Position numbers and translations under genes: made by a program
Notes under the pieces: model-generated
What the model saw: the letters and a program-made list of their open reading frames with translations, nothing else
Databases searched by the model: none
Told to the model about the DNA's origin: nothing
In this document: piece after piece, positions 1 to 8,715 of the stretch
How positions within the stretch are numbered: position 1 is the first letter of the stretch
How the letters are laid out: each line of letters begins with the position of its first letter
Assembly: GCA_002929055.1 (NCBI GenBank)
Contig: PERY01000015.1
Span: 1-64,000, forward strand
Direction of reading: 5' to 3'
Length of the DNA: 64,000 bases
DNA from: Methylocystis sp.
Lineage (GTDB): Bacteria > Pseudomonadota > Alphaproteobacteria > Rhizobiales > Beijerinckiaceae

Positions 1-37
1 CGGAAGCGCCGCCCACCCGAGATAGAAGGATGGCTGG

Positions 38-754
38 ATGAAGCCGGTAGAGCAAGGCCCGCCCGGCCTGTTCAGCAATTCGGCGACAGAACCAAAAGAG
101 GCGTTGAACGCGAACCTCGAGCAATTGGTCCGACCAATTGCTTTCTCGCTTCTCCTGACCGGCCTCGCCGGCTTTGCCGACGCCATCGGGCTCCTGCACC
201 TCAATCATCTCTACGTCTCGTTCATGAGCGGCAACAGCACGCATTTCGGCCTTGCTCTGGCGCAGTTGTCTATTGCGGAAGTTCTCTGGATCGCGTTCTT
301 CATCTCCTCTTTCGTCGCCGGCGCAGCTCTCGGAACCTGGATCATCGACAGAAGGCCAACTGCGCCCTTCGTGACGGCGCTCTATGCAGAGGCGTCGATC
401 TTCTTGATCGCCATCCTGCTTGCGCGGTCTGGCTACCTAGCAAGCTGCCTCATCGCCATCACGATCGCGATGGGCCTGCAAAATGCGCTTCATCGCTCGA
501 TCCTTGGGGCCGACGTCGGCAGGAGCTTCGTTACCGGAACGCTCTTCAATCTCGGCCAATCGATCGCCCGGCTCGCTCGCTCTCCGCAAGAAATCTACAC
601 GGCTGCGCTGAACGCGGCTTCATGGTTCGCCTTCATCCTCGGCGCGGTGCTGGGGGCGCACGCGCTTGCGGCCTTCGGTCTCGGCGACAGCCTCGTCTTC
701 GGACTGGCCGTGCTGACGATTCTGGCCGCCGGTCTGCGCCTTGAATGGCTATGA
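38..754 (+). CDS. DUF1275 (YoaK-like) membrane protein
   Basis: Multi-TM ORF with GFADAIGLLHLNHLYVSFMSGNSTHFG, the DUF1275 signature region. Confidence 0.85.
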   Translation: MKPVEQGPPGLFSNSATEPKEALNANLEQLVRPIAFSLLLTGLAGFADAIGLLHLNHLYVSFMSGNSTHFGLALAQLSIAEVLWIAFFISSFVAGAALGTWIIDRRPTAPFVTALYAEASIFLIAILLARSGYLASCLIAITIAMGLQNALHRSILGADVGRSFVTGTLFNLGQSIARLARSPQEIYTAALNAASWFAFILGAVLGAHALAAFGLGDSLVFGLAVLTILAAGLRLEWL

Positions 755-772
755 CGGCGCGTCGAGGTCTGA

Positions 773-1939
773 CTACCGCCCCGCGACCGGCGGCAGCGGC
801 GAGGCTTCGACCTTCTGGCTGATCGCCGGCGGCGGCGCGCTCGGCGTAACCGGTCCGCCAACCTCATCGCCGCGAAAATCCGGGATCGCCATCTTGTCGG
901 CGTCCCCGGCGCGCGGCGCGGCGATATGCGCGCCGATCTTCTTGACCACATCCGGCGCCTCGGCGAAGGCGCCGTGACCGACATAATCCGTCGAGAAGGA
1001 CGAAATGTCGTGCACCGCGACGCCGAGCCGGTCGAGTTCCGCCTTGTCCTCGGGCTTCTCGGGGTCCATCGCGCCCAGGCGCGTCCGCGCGCCGGCGATG
1101 CGCGAGGAAATAGCCAGCGCGCGGTCGTTGCTGGCGACGAAAATCGAGACACGGTGCGGATCGACCTTCGCCAACTGCTGGCGGAAGACGTTGAGGTCGA
1201 TATCGGGATTGGCGAGCATCACCTCGCCGAGCTTGCCGTCGAGATCAGGATGGCCCGAAAGCGCGACGCCCCGCAGAGTCTCCATGGTGAGCCAGGCGCC
1301 CATGCTGTGCGCGAGGATATGCACGCGCCCCACGCCCGGTGTGCGGGACAGAGCGAGGAGCATCTTCTCCAGCGCGTCTCGCGAGACGGTCGCCGCCTCC
1401 TTGTCATATTCATAATTGAAGACGCCGCCGCGTGAATTCCATGAGAAGAGCGTCGCGACTCCCGCAAAGCCCCCGTCGGCGACGACTTGCGCAAGTCGGA
1501 AGCGCGCCTCGTCGTGGGTGGTGTTGAAACCGTGGACATAAAGCAGAATGTCGCGCGAATTGCCGATGCGGCCAGACACATGGGACGAGAGTTCGCCGTA
1601 GAATTCCTCTTCGTCCATGTTGCGCTTGGAAAGCACGGTGAAGTGCCGATGCCTGTCCGCCTGCCCGAAGCTCGGCCGCTCGACCGCGCCCGGCCTATGG
1701 TTCTTCGGGACGCCGATGGCGGTGAGCGAGAAATAGGCGCGGCCGTCGTCAACGGCGCCCTCGCCCCGCCGCGTCGAGGCGACAAAGAGCGGCACGCGAT
1801 TGGGCTCGCCCTGCGGTCCCGAGACGTAGGAGGCGGCGTTGGACATATGGCCGTCGACCGCGCGCATGCCGTCAGAGACGCAGCCAGATAGCAGCGTCGC
1901 GGCGAGAGCGGCGGTCAGTATGAGAACGGTCTTGCGCAA
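773..1939 (-). CDS. alpha/beta hydrolase (DUF900-type) lipoprotein; likely TTG start at 1939
   Basis: Lipobox LLSGC near the N-terminus, YVHGFNTTHDEA, and the AHSMGAW nucleophile elbow. Confidence 0.8.
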   Translation of the reverse strand: MRKTVLILTAALAATLLSGCVSDGMRAVDGHMSNAASYVSGPQGEPNRVPLFVASTRRGEGAVDDGRAYFSLTAIGVPKNHRPGAVERPSFGQADRHRHFTVLSKRNMDEEEFYGELSSHVSGRIGNSRDILLYVHGFNTTHDEARFRLAQVVADGGFAGVATLFSWNSRGGVFNYEYDKEAATVSRDALEKMLLALSRTPGVGRVHILAHSMGAWLTMETLRGVALSGHPDLDGKLGEVMLANPDIDLNVFRQQLAKVDPHRVSIFVASNDRALAISSRIAGARTRLGAMDPEKPEDKAELDRLGVAVHDISSFSTDYVGHGAFAEAPDVVKKIGAHIAAPRAGDADKMAIPDFRGDEVGGPVTPSAPPPAISQKVEASPLPPVAGR

Positions 1940-2196
1940 TGAGCCGGGTCCACGGGCCGGGAAAGTTTTCCCCCAGAGATGACGTCGAGGCGAAAGGGCT
2001 CCGGCCAGCCTCCCGTTCTTACCCGAGAAAGCGACCAAAGCGGGGCGCCTCTTCCGCACTGCACCCTAAAATCTTGGGCAATTGGGTTAAGCGGAAGCAA
2101 ATTTGCCGCACTTGCGCCGCCGCGCCGGGGGTGCATAGTGCGCTCAAATAAAACAATAATGGGAGATCGGCGCGCCTTCTGGCCGCCGGAAACACG

Positions 2197-3126
2197 ATGC
2201 GGATCAGGATTTTGGGTTCGGGCGCCGGCGGCGGCTTCCCGCAATGGAACTGCAATTGCGCCAATTGCCGCGCGGTGCGCGCCGGCGCGCCCGGCTTCTC
2301 GCCCCGCACGCAATCCTCCCTTGCCGTCAGCGCGGACGGCGCCAATTGGGCGCTCCTCAACGCATCCCCGGACCTGCGCGAGCAGATCGCGGCTACGCCG
2401 GAGCTGGCGCCGGCGGAGGGCGATCCCGTGCGCGCCAGCCCGATCAAGGCCGTCGCGCTGACGAATGGCGACGTGGACCACGTGGCGGGCCTGCTGAATT
2501 TGCGCGAGGCGCAGCCCTTCAGCGTCTACGCCGCGGGCCGCGTGCTGCAGGCGCTGGGGGTCAATCCCATCTTCACGATCCTGCAGACGCAGCTTGTGCC
2601 GCGCATCGAAATGCAGATGGACGAAACGATCCCGCTAAAGGGCGCAGGCGTCGATCTCAGCCTGACGATCCGCGCCTTCCCCGTTCCGGGAAAGATCGCG
2701 CTCTATCTCGAGGACAAGAACGCGCCGAACTTCGGCACCAGCGCCGGCGACACGCTCGGCCTCGAGATCGCGGAGACGAAGACGGGCAAGTCCTTCTTCT
2801 ACATCCCCGGCTGCGCGCGCGTCGACGAATCGCTTGCAGCGCGTTTGCGAGGCGCCGCGCTCGTCTTCTTCGACGGCACGCTGTTCCATGAAAACGAGAT
2901 GATCGAGCAAGGGCTGATGGGCAAGACCGGCTCGCGCATGGGCCATATCAACATGAGCGGGGACGACGGCTCCATCGCCGCCTTCGCGCCACTCGATGTC
3001 TCCCGCAAGATTTACGTGCACATCAATAATTCGAACCCGGTCCTCAACGCCAATTCGAAGGAACACGCGGCCGTTCGGGCCGCCGGCTGGGATATTGGCG
3101 CGGACGGTATGGAGGTGACGCTATGA
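2197..3126 (+). CDS. pqqB: pyrroloquinoline quinone biosynthesis protein PqqB
   Basis: N-term MRIRILGSGAGGGFPQWNCNCANC, characteristic of PqqB (metallo-beta-lactamase fold). Confidence 0.95.
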   Translation: MRIRILGSGAGGGFPQWNCNCANCRAVRAGAPGFSPRTQSSLAVSADGANWALLNASPDLREQIAATPELAPAEGDPVRASPIKAVALTNGDVDHVAGLLNLREAQPFSVYAAGRVLQALGVNPIFTILQTQLVPRIEMQMDETIPLKGAGVDLSLTIRAFPVPGKIALYLEDKNAPNFGTSAGDTLGLEIAETKTGKSFFYIPGCARVDESLAARLRGAALVFFDGTLFHENEMIEQGLMGKTGSRMGHINMSGDDGSIAAFAPLDVSRKIYVHINNSNPVLNANSKEHAAVRAAGWDIGADGMEVTL

Positions 3127-3584
3127 ATATGAAGAACACGATCTGCCTCGCTGGCGCGCTTGCCCTGACCTTCGCGACCGGCGCATTGGCGTCGACCGCA
3201 TCCCAACGAGAATACAAGCGCGGCTATGCCGACTGCGCCGCCGGTCGCTGGGATCAGGAACAGCATGGCGCATCCTACAAGAAGGGCTGCGACGCCGCCG
3301 AGGCGAAGAAGAGCGCCGGCGGGACCGAAGCGCCCGCGACCGCCGAACAGAAGCCGGCCCCGTTCATGGACAAGAGCGTGCCGGCCAAGGACAAGCAGGC
3401 CTGCGTGCGCGCCGTCAAGAAGACGACGCACAATCCCAGGGTCGTCGTGGTCGGCGCGGTGTCATCGGAGGCGAATAACGAAGTGACCCTCGGCGTCGGC
3501 CCGGAAAAGGCGCCGTGGCGCTGTCTGGTGAAGCGCGGCAAGGTCGCGGACGTCATGTCCCAGACCAATGAGGGCGCCCTCTGA
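3123..3584 (+). CDS. secreted protein of unknown function interposed between pqqB and pqqC
   Basis: Signal peptide (MKNTICLAGALALTFATGALA). Its start overlaps the pqqB stop (ATGA). Confidence 0.75.
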   Translation: MNMKNTICLAGALALTFATGALASTASQREYKRGYADCAAGRWDQEQHGASYKKGCDAAEAKKSAGGTEAPATAEQKPAPFMDKSVPAKDKQACVRAVKKTTHNPRVVVVGAVSSEANNEVTLGVGPEKAPWRCLVKRGKVADVMSQTNEGAL

Positions 3585-3645
3585 TCAGGATGAGCGCGGC
3601 GGTTCGCCGCCGCCTCGCCGTCGCATGCGGACAGGGAGCTTTGAC

Positions 3646-4401
3646 ATGAACCAGATCGTGACCGACTGGCGCGACGCCGCGCCGCTCTCGCGCGCCGATT
3701 TCGAACTTGCGATCCGCGCAGTCGGCGCCGAGCGCTACCACGACAAGCACGCGTTCCATAAGCTGCTGCATGGCGGCAAGCTCGCGAAGCATCAGGTCGC
3801 CGCCTGGGCGCTGAACCGCTACTGCTATCAGGAGGCCGTGCCGCGCAAGGACGCCGCCTTCATGAGCCGCGTGCATGATCGTGCCTTGCGCCGCGAATGG
3901 ATCCACCGCATCCACGACCATGACGGTCTTGGCGAAGAAGGCGGCGGCATCGAGCGCTGGCTGGTGCTCACCGACGCGCTGGGCTTCTCGCGCGAGTATG
4001 TCACGTCGCGCCGTGGCGCCCTGCCCGCCACGAAATTCGCCGTGGAGGCCTATGTGCGCTTCGTCGTCGAACAGCCGCTGGTGGTGGCGGTGGCGTCCTC
4101 GCTCACCGAACTCTTTGCGCCCTCGATCCATCGCGAGCGCATCTCGGGGATGCTCGAGAGCTACGACTTCGTCGACGATCAGGTCATGGCCTATTTCAAG
4201 CGCCGCCTTTCGCAGGCGCCGCGCGACTCCGACTTTGCGCTGGGCTATGTGCTCGACAACGCCCGCACGCGCGAGGAGCAGCAGGCCTGCGTCGCGGCGG
4301 TGGAGTTCAAGTGCAACGTCTTGTGGGCGCAGCTCGACGCGCTACATCACGCTTACGTCACGCCCGGGCTTATCCCGCCCGGGGCGTGGCGGCCGGAGTG
4401 A
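3646..4401 (+). CDS. pqqC: pyrroloquinoline-quinone synthase PqqC
   Basis: YHDKHAFHKLLHGGKLAKHQVAAWALNRYCYQ is a PqqC signature. ATG at 3646 is preferred over the upstream in-frame start. Confidence 0.95.
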   Translation: MNQIVTDWRDAAPLSRADFELAIRAVGAERYHDKHAFHKLLHGGKLAKHQVAAWALNRYCYQEAVPRKDAAFMSRVHDRALRREWIHRIHDHDGLGEEGGGIERWLVLTDALGFSREYVTSRRGALPATKFAVEAYVRFVVEQPLVVAVASSLTELFAPSIHRERISGMLESYDFVDDQVMAYFKRRLSQAPRDSDFALGYVLDNARTREEQQACVAAVEFKCNVLWAQLDALHHAYVTPGLIPPGAWRPE

Positions 4402-4412
4402 ACGGGCAAGGA

Positions 4413-5873
4413 ATGACCGCCACGCGCTACATCATCGGCCCCGACTCCCGCCCCGCCTTCACGCGCTATGCGCGGCTGCATGAAGATCGCGCCCGCGCGC
4501 GCACGGTCATTCTTGCGCCCGAGCGCGCCTATGAGCTCGACCCCATCGGCCTCATCGTGCTGAGCACCATCGACGGCGTGACGCGGCTCAGTGATCTTTG
4601 CGCCAGCCTCGCGCAGCAATATTCCGCGCCGGTCGAGGTGATTACGCGCGACGTAACGGCGCTGCTGCAGGGCCTCGCCGACAAGCGCCTGCTGCGAGAC
4701 GGCGTCGATCCCTTCTCAGCCCCAAGACCCTCCGCCTTCGCCTCGGCGATCACGCCGTTCGCGGGCGGGCCGGCGGGGCTGCTCGCAGAACTCACCCATC
4801 GCTGTCCGCTGCAATGCCCCTATTGCTCCAATCCGCTGGAGCTTGAAAAGTCCAACGTCGAGATTACGGCGGCGCAATGGGGCGAGGCCTTCCGTCAGGC
4901 GGCCTCGATAGGCGCGCTGCAATTGCATCTTTCCGGCGGCGAACCCACCGCGCGGCGCGATCTCAAAGAGATCCTCGCCTACGCCGTCGAAGCGGGCCTC
5001 TATACGAACCTCGTCACCTCCGCCGTGCTGCTCACTCGCGAGAAGCTGGAGCGTCTCGCGGAAATCGGCCTCGACCATGTGCAGGTCTCGATCCAGGACG
5101 TCGTGCCGGAAAGCGCCGACCGCATCTCGGGCTATGAGGGCGGCGTGCCGAAGAAGCGCGACGTGGCGCGCTGGACGCGCGAGCTTGGCATGGGCCTCAC
5201 CATCAACGCGCCGATGCATCGCCAGAACATCGCGCATCTGCCGCAGATCATCGACTTCGCGGTGGAGGTCGACGCGCAGCGCATCGAGATCGCGCATATC
5301 CAGTATTACGCATGGGCGCAGACGAACCGCGCGGCGCTGATCCCGACGCGCGAGACCTTCATGGAGACGGTGGGCATTGTCGACGAAGCGAAGAAGCGCC
5401 TGCAGGGTGTGCTCAACTTCGACTTCGTCATCCACGATCATTACGCCACGCGGCCCAAACAATGCACCGGCGGCTGGGGGCGCTCGATCATGGCGGTGAC
5501 GCCCTCGGGCAAGGCCCTGCCCTGCCACGCTGCGCAGACATTGCCTGGCCTCACCTTCGACGACGTGCGCGAGAAGTCGCTCGCCGACATCTGGATGAAC
5601 GGCTCGGCCTTCAACGCCTATCGCGGCCTGGACTGGATGAAGGAGCCGTGCAAAACCTGCGACCGCCGCGAGATCGACTATGGCGGCTGCCGCTGCCAGG
5701 CCTTTGCGGTGACGGGCGACGCGGAAGCGACCGACCCGGCCTGCCATCTCTCGCCCGATCATGCGCGCTTCGCAGCCTACGCCGAGACGGAATCGCAGGC
5801 GCCGGCGCCCGACTTCATCTACCGCCGTTTTGGCGGCGCGCCCCAGAGCGCGCCGGCCGAAGAGTCAGTCTAG
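4413..5873 (+). CDS. pqqDE: fused PqqD-PqqE (peptide chaperone plus radical SAM enzyme)
   Basis: N-terminal PqqD-like region (AYELDPIGLIVLSTIDGVTRLSDLCASL), then radical SAM ELTHRCPLQCPYCSNP and a C-terminal Cys-rich SPASM region. Confidence 0.93.
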   Translation: MTATRYIIGPDSRPAFTRYARLHEDRARARTVILAPERAYELDPIGLIVLSTIDGVTRLSDLCASLAQQYSAPVEVITRDVTALLQGLADKRLLRDGVDPFSAPRPSAFASAITPFAGGPAGLLAELTHRCPLQCPYCSNPLELEKSNVEITAAQWGEAFRQAASIGALQLHLSGGEPTARRDLKEILAYAVEAGLYTNLVTSAVLLTREKLERLAEIGLDHVQVSIQDVVPESADRISGYEGGVPKKRDVARWTRELGMGLTINAPMHRQNIAHLPQIIDFAVEVDAQRIEIAHIQYYAWAQTNRAALIPTRETFMETVGIVDEAKKRLQGVLNFDFVIHDHYATRPKQCTGGWGRSIMAVTPSGKALPCHAAQTLPGLTFDDVREKSLADIWMNGSAFNAYRGLDWMKEPCKTCDRREIDYGGCRCQAFAVTGDAEATDPACHLSPDHARFAAYAETESQAPAPDFIYRRFGGAPQSAPAEESV

Positions 5874-6084
5874 AGCGGCGCCCTTTCTTCGGGAGTGCGT
5901 TGGCGCGAGGGGTTCCTGGGCTGCATGACGCGCGCTCTGCTTCATCGATTGCACGGGCATTTAGCGCCCTCATGGCGGCGACGCTTTCGCCGCGCGACGA
6001 TATTTTCTTGGAGATCGGCCAGAAAAGCCGTCGCCGCCGCTGTCGCGATCACGGACTCTGAACTTCTCGATGAGGGAGGTTCAC

Positions 6085-6165
6085 ATGGCAGGATACGGAC
6101 TCGCCGTTCTGGTTTTCGCAGTTGGGACAGCAACGCTCGGTTATTACTGGCTGCGAAACGACTAG
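6085..6165 (+). CDS. 26-aa single-TM small membrane protein (MAGYGLAVLVFAVGTATLGYYWLRND)
   Basis: ATG preceded by GGGAGG at about 8 nt. Hydrophobic peptide, followed by an intrinsic terminator at 6203-6225. Not in the supplied ORF track. Confidence 0.55.
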   Translation: MAGYGLAVLVFAVGTATLGYYWLRND

Positions 6166-6202
6166 AGCGGTAGCTCGCGCGTTTAGAACATTGATACTGA
6201 CG

Positions 6203-6225
6203 CCCGGCGCAAGCCGGGTTTTTTT
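6203..6225 (+). terminator. intrinsic terminator CCCGGC-GCAA-GCCGGG-T7
   Basis: Perfect 6-bp GC stem with GCAA tetraloop followed by TTTTTTT. Confidence 0.9.
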
Positions 6226-6376
6226 GTCTTCGCCCTGTTGCTTCGATGCAACAGGAGACGAAGAATAGCGCAAGTGTCAGAATTCCCTTTTGACTGTGCG
6301 GGGTTGTTTCCGCTCTCCTGCTCAAGAGACCTCACGGTCCGATTCACTTTGATCAATGAGCACAGGATTGCAAGTC

Positions 6377-7276
6377 ATGAAGAAGATTGCACTCGCCACG
6401 ACACTGCTGGCGATGACCGCCGGTTCGGCGCTCGCCGCCGACCTTCCGTCCACCAAGGCGCCGCTTCTCCCGCCGCCGCCCCCGCCGCCGATGTGGACCG
6501 GCTTTTATGTCGGTCTGAACGCCGGCGGCACCTGGGCGAACAACAACCAGATCTGGACGAGTGGCTTCCCCCTTGGCGATCCTGCCGGTCCGGCCGCTGA
6601 CGAGAGCCTTGGCATCGCGGCGAGCGTGCCGCTGCTCGGCGGCGGCGGCAGCGGCGGCTTCATCGGCGGCGGCCAGATCGGCTACAACTATCAGTTCTAC
6701 AACAGCTTCCTGATCGGCCTCGAAGCCGATATCCAGGGCCTGACGAGCAACGGCGCCGCTTCGACAAGCATGGGCGTCGCCCCGGTTTTCAATAACGACA
6801 CCGGCCTCAGCTTCGTCTCGCGCTCGCGCGGCGTCGATTACATCGGCACGGTCCGCGGCCGTCTCGGCTGGCTCTTCACGCCCACCCTGCTGCTCTACGG
6901 CACGGGCGGCTTCGCTTATGGCGGCGTGACGCTGAACTCGGGCGTCGTGTCCTCCGAGCTGAACGGCTTCTTCGGACCGATCAACAGCACCGGCATTGCG
7001 GCGTCGGCCTTCGCCGACACGCGCACCGGCTGGACGGCCGGCGGCGGCGTCGAGTGGATGTTCATGCCCAACTGGTCGGCCAAGGTGGAATATCTCTATT
7101 ACGACCTCGGCACGGTCTCCATCAACACGACGATGACCGGATTCGACACGGGCACGGCCAATCCGGACTGGTTCGCCGGGGTGAACACCCGCACTCGTTT
7201 CGACGGCCATATCGTCCGCGCCGGCCTGAACTATCACTTCAACTGGGGCGCCGCTCCGGTCGTCGCGAAGTATTGA
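6377..7276 (+). CDS. outer-membrane beta-barrel protein (Omp25/RopB-like porin family)
   Basis: Signal peptide, polyproline linker, WTGFYVGLNAGGTW start, terminal GLNYHFNW. Confidence 0.85.
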   Translation: MKKIALATTLLAMTAGSALAADLPSTKAPLLPPPPPPPMWTGFYVGLNAGGTWANNNQIWTSGFPLGDPAGPAADESLGIAASVPLLGGGGSGGFIGGGQIGYNYQFYNSFLIGLEADIQGLTSNGAASTSMGVAPVFNNDTGLSFVSRSRGVDYIGTVRGRLGWLFTPTLLLYGTGGFAYGGVTLNSGVVSSELNGFFGPINSTGIAASAFADTRTGWTAGGGVEWMFMPNWSAKVEYLYYDLGTVSINTTMTGFDTGTANPDWFAGVNTRTRFDGHIVRAGLNYHFNWGAAPVVAKY

Positions 7277-7296
7277 TCCAGGCTGGATCGTGCAAT

Positions 7297-7320
7297 GGAA
7301 GCCCGGCTTGCGCCGGGCTT
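7297..7320 (+). terminator. intrinsic terminator after the OMP gene
   Basis: GAAGCCCGGC-TTGC-GCCGGGCTTC perfect hairpin followed by TTTCG. Confidence 0.8.
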
Positions 7321-7382
7321 CTTTCGTTTGGGCTGGCCAGGCGCTAGGCTGGACCTCGTCCAGACTTGGGGAGAGGAGCGGG

Positions 7383-7646
7383 ATGAAACGCGCCGTCGTG
7401 ATTGTCGCCCTCGCCAGCGCCGCCTTCCCTCTGCCGGCGCTTGGGCAGGAGAGCGCGAAGGACGTCATCGCGGCGCATATCCGCAGCCAGGGCTACGCCT
7501 GCACAACCCCGAAATCGGCGGCTCGCCAGCCCGCGGCGTCGCGGCCGGGCGAGCAGGCCTGGACGCTCACATGCGGGGAGGCGACCTATCTTGTGCGCCT
7601 CATCCCCGACATGGCGGCCGACGTCTCGGTGATCGGAAGCAGATAG
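7383..7646 (+). CDS. small secreted protein of unknown function
   Basis: Signal peptide (MKRAVVIVALASAAFPLPALGQ); GGAG RBS upstream. Confidence 0.65.
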   Translation: MKRAVVIVALASAAFPLPALGQESAKDVIAAHIRSQGYACTTPKSAARQPAASRPGEQAWTLTCGEATYLVRLIPDMAADVSVIGSR

Positions 7647-7653
7647 CAGTGCG

Positions 7654-7776
7654 CTAGCGCTGCAACAGCGCGTAGACGAAGGTTCCCAGAAAAATCAGGA
7701 ACATGGCGACGCTCGGCCAGTCGAAGCGCTCGCGCAGAGGCGTCCTGTCCGGTTCGTGGTTTCCCTGATCGCCCAT
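7654..7776 (-). CDS. 40-aa single-TM small protein (MGDQGNHEPDRTPLRERFDWPSVAMFLIFLGTFVYALLQR)
   Basis: ATG to TAG on the minus strand, with a C-terminal TM helix (FLIFLGTFVYALL). Not in the supplied track in this frame. Confidence 0.5.
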   Translation of the reverse strand: MGDQGNHEPDRTPLRERFDWPSVAMFLIFLGTFVYALLQR

Positions 7777-7798
7777 GCGGCTTCAAGCTCGGAAAAGA

Positions 7799-7876
7799 TG
7801 GTCGGAGTGGCGGGATTCGAACCCACGACCCCTTGTCCCCCAGACAAGTGCGCTAACCGGGCTGCGCTACACTCCG
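7799..7876 (-). tRNA. tRNA-Pro (anticodon GGG), CCA encoded
   Basis: Reverse complement CGGAGTG...CTTGTCTGGGGGACAAG...GGTTCGAATCC...CACTCCG-A-CCA; acceptor, anticodon and T stems pair. Confidence 0.93.
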
Positions 7877-7928
7877 ACTGGCCGCCCTTATAGTGAGGCG
7901 GCGGCTCTCTGGCAACGGCCTCAATGCG

Positions 7929-8570
7929 CTATCTGCGCGTTAGATTCAAAAGCCGCTTGCACTCCTCGATTTCCGCCAGCGCCTCCCGCAGGATCACAGC
8001 CTGTTCCTGATCCAGCCTTCGCGTGACGATGACAGGTGGATGGGCCAGGGCCGGCGGCGATGCGTGCGGGGGGGCGGGTGGCGCGTCCGGGAATTCAAAG
8101 ACCGGCTCCAAATGCGGGTGCACGGTCTCGGGCGCATCCGCGACCGGTGGCGGCGGAATCGGCGGCGCGTCGGGGAAAGGGTTTTCGGCAGGCACGGGCT
8201 GGGCGAGCGTCGGGAAGTCGAGCGTCGCCTGTCTGTGCGGCGGTTCGGGCGCGGGTTCCGGCGCCTCGCCGCTCTGGCGGCGGCGCAGGTCCTCGATGAC
8301 CGCCTCGACTCCCTGTTCCTTGAGGATGCGCTGCACCCCCTTGATCGTATAGCCCTCGCGATAGAGCAGGTGCCGAATCGTCTCGACGAGTTCGATGTCG
8401 CGCGGACGATAGAGCCGCCGGCCGCCAGCGCGCTTGACGGGGTCGATCTCCTTGAAGCGGGTCTCCCAGAAGCGCAGCACATGCTGCGGGAGATCCAGTC
8501 GCTCCGCGACCTCTCCGATCGTGCGCAGCGTGGCGATGTCTTCTCGAACTGTCGCGCTTCTGCCGGCCAA
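7929..8570 (-). CDS. MerR-family transcriptional regulator
   Basis: [23 protein letters not shown]...[28 protein letters not shown]. Confidence 0.88.
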   Translation of the reverse strand: MAGRSATVREDIATLRTIGEVAERLDLPQHVLRFWETRFKEIDPVKRAGGRRLYRPRDIELVETIRHLLYREGYTIKGVQRILKEQGVEAVIEDLRRRQSGEAPEPAPEPPHRQATLDFPTLAQPVPAENPFPDAPPIPPPPVADAPETVHPHLEPVFEFPDAPPAPPHASPPALAHPPVIVTRRLDQEQAVILREALAEIEECKRLLNLTRR

Positions 8571-8715
8571 CGTCGCTCCTCGACTCAGTGCTGCGCCATT
8601 CTTACATCGCGATGCGGCGCCTTTTCAGCCGAAATTCGGGCGCCGCCCGGACAGGCTGCGCGCGAGGTGTGGACAAGCCCGCGCGCCATCCCTTAACTGC
8701 CGGGAGAAAAGAAAC

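Noticed and set aside
6085-6165. 26-aa ORF as pqqA
   Set aside because: PqqA needs a Glu-xxx-Tyr pair; this peptide has no Glu and is a hydrophobic TM segment.
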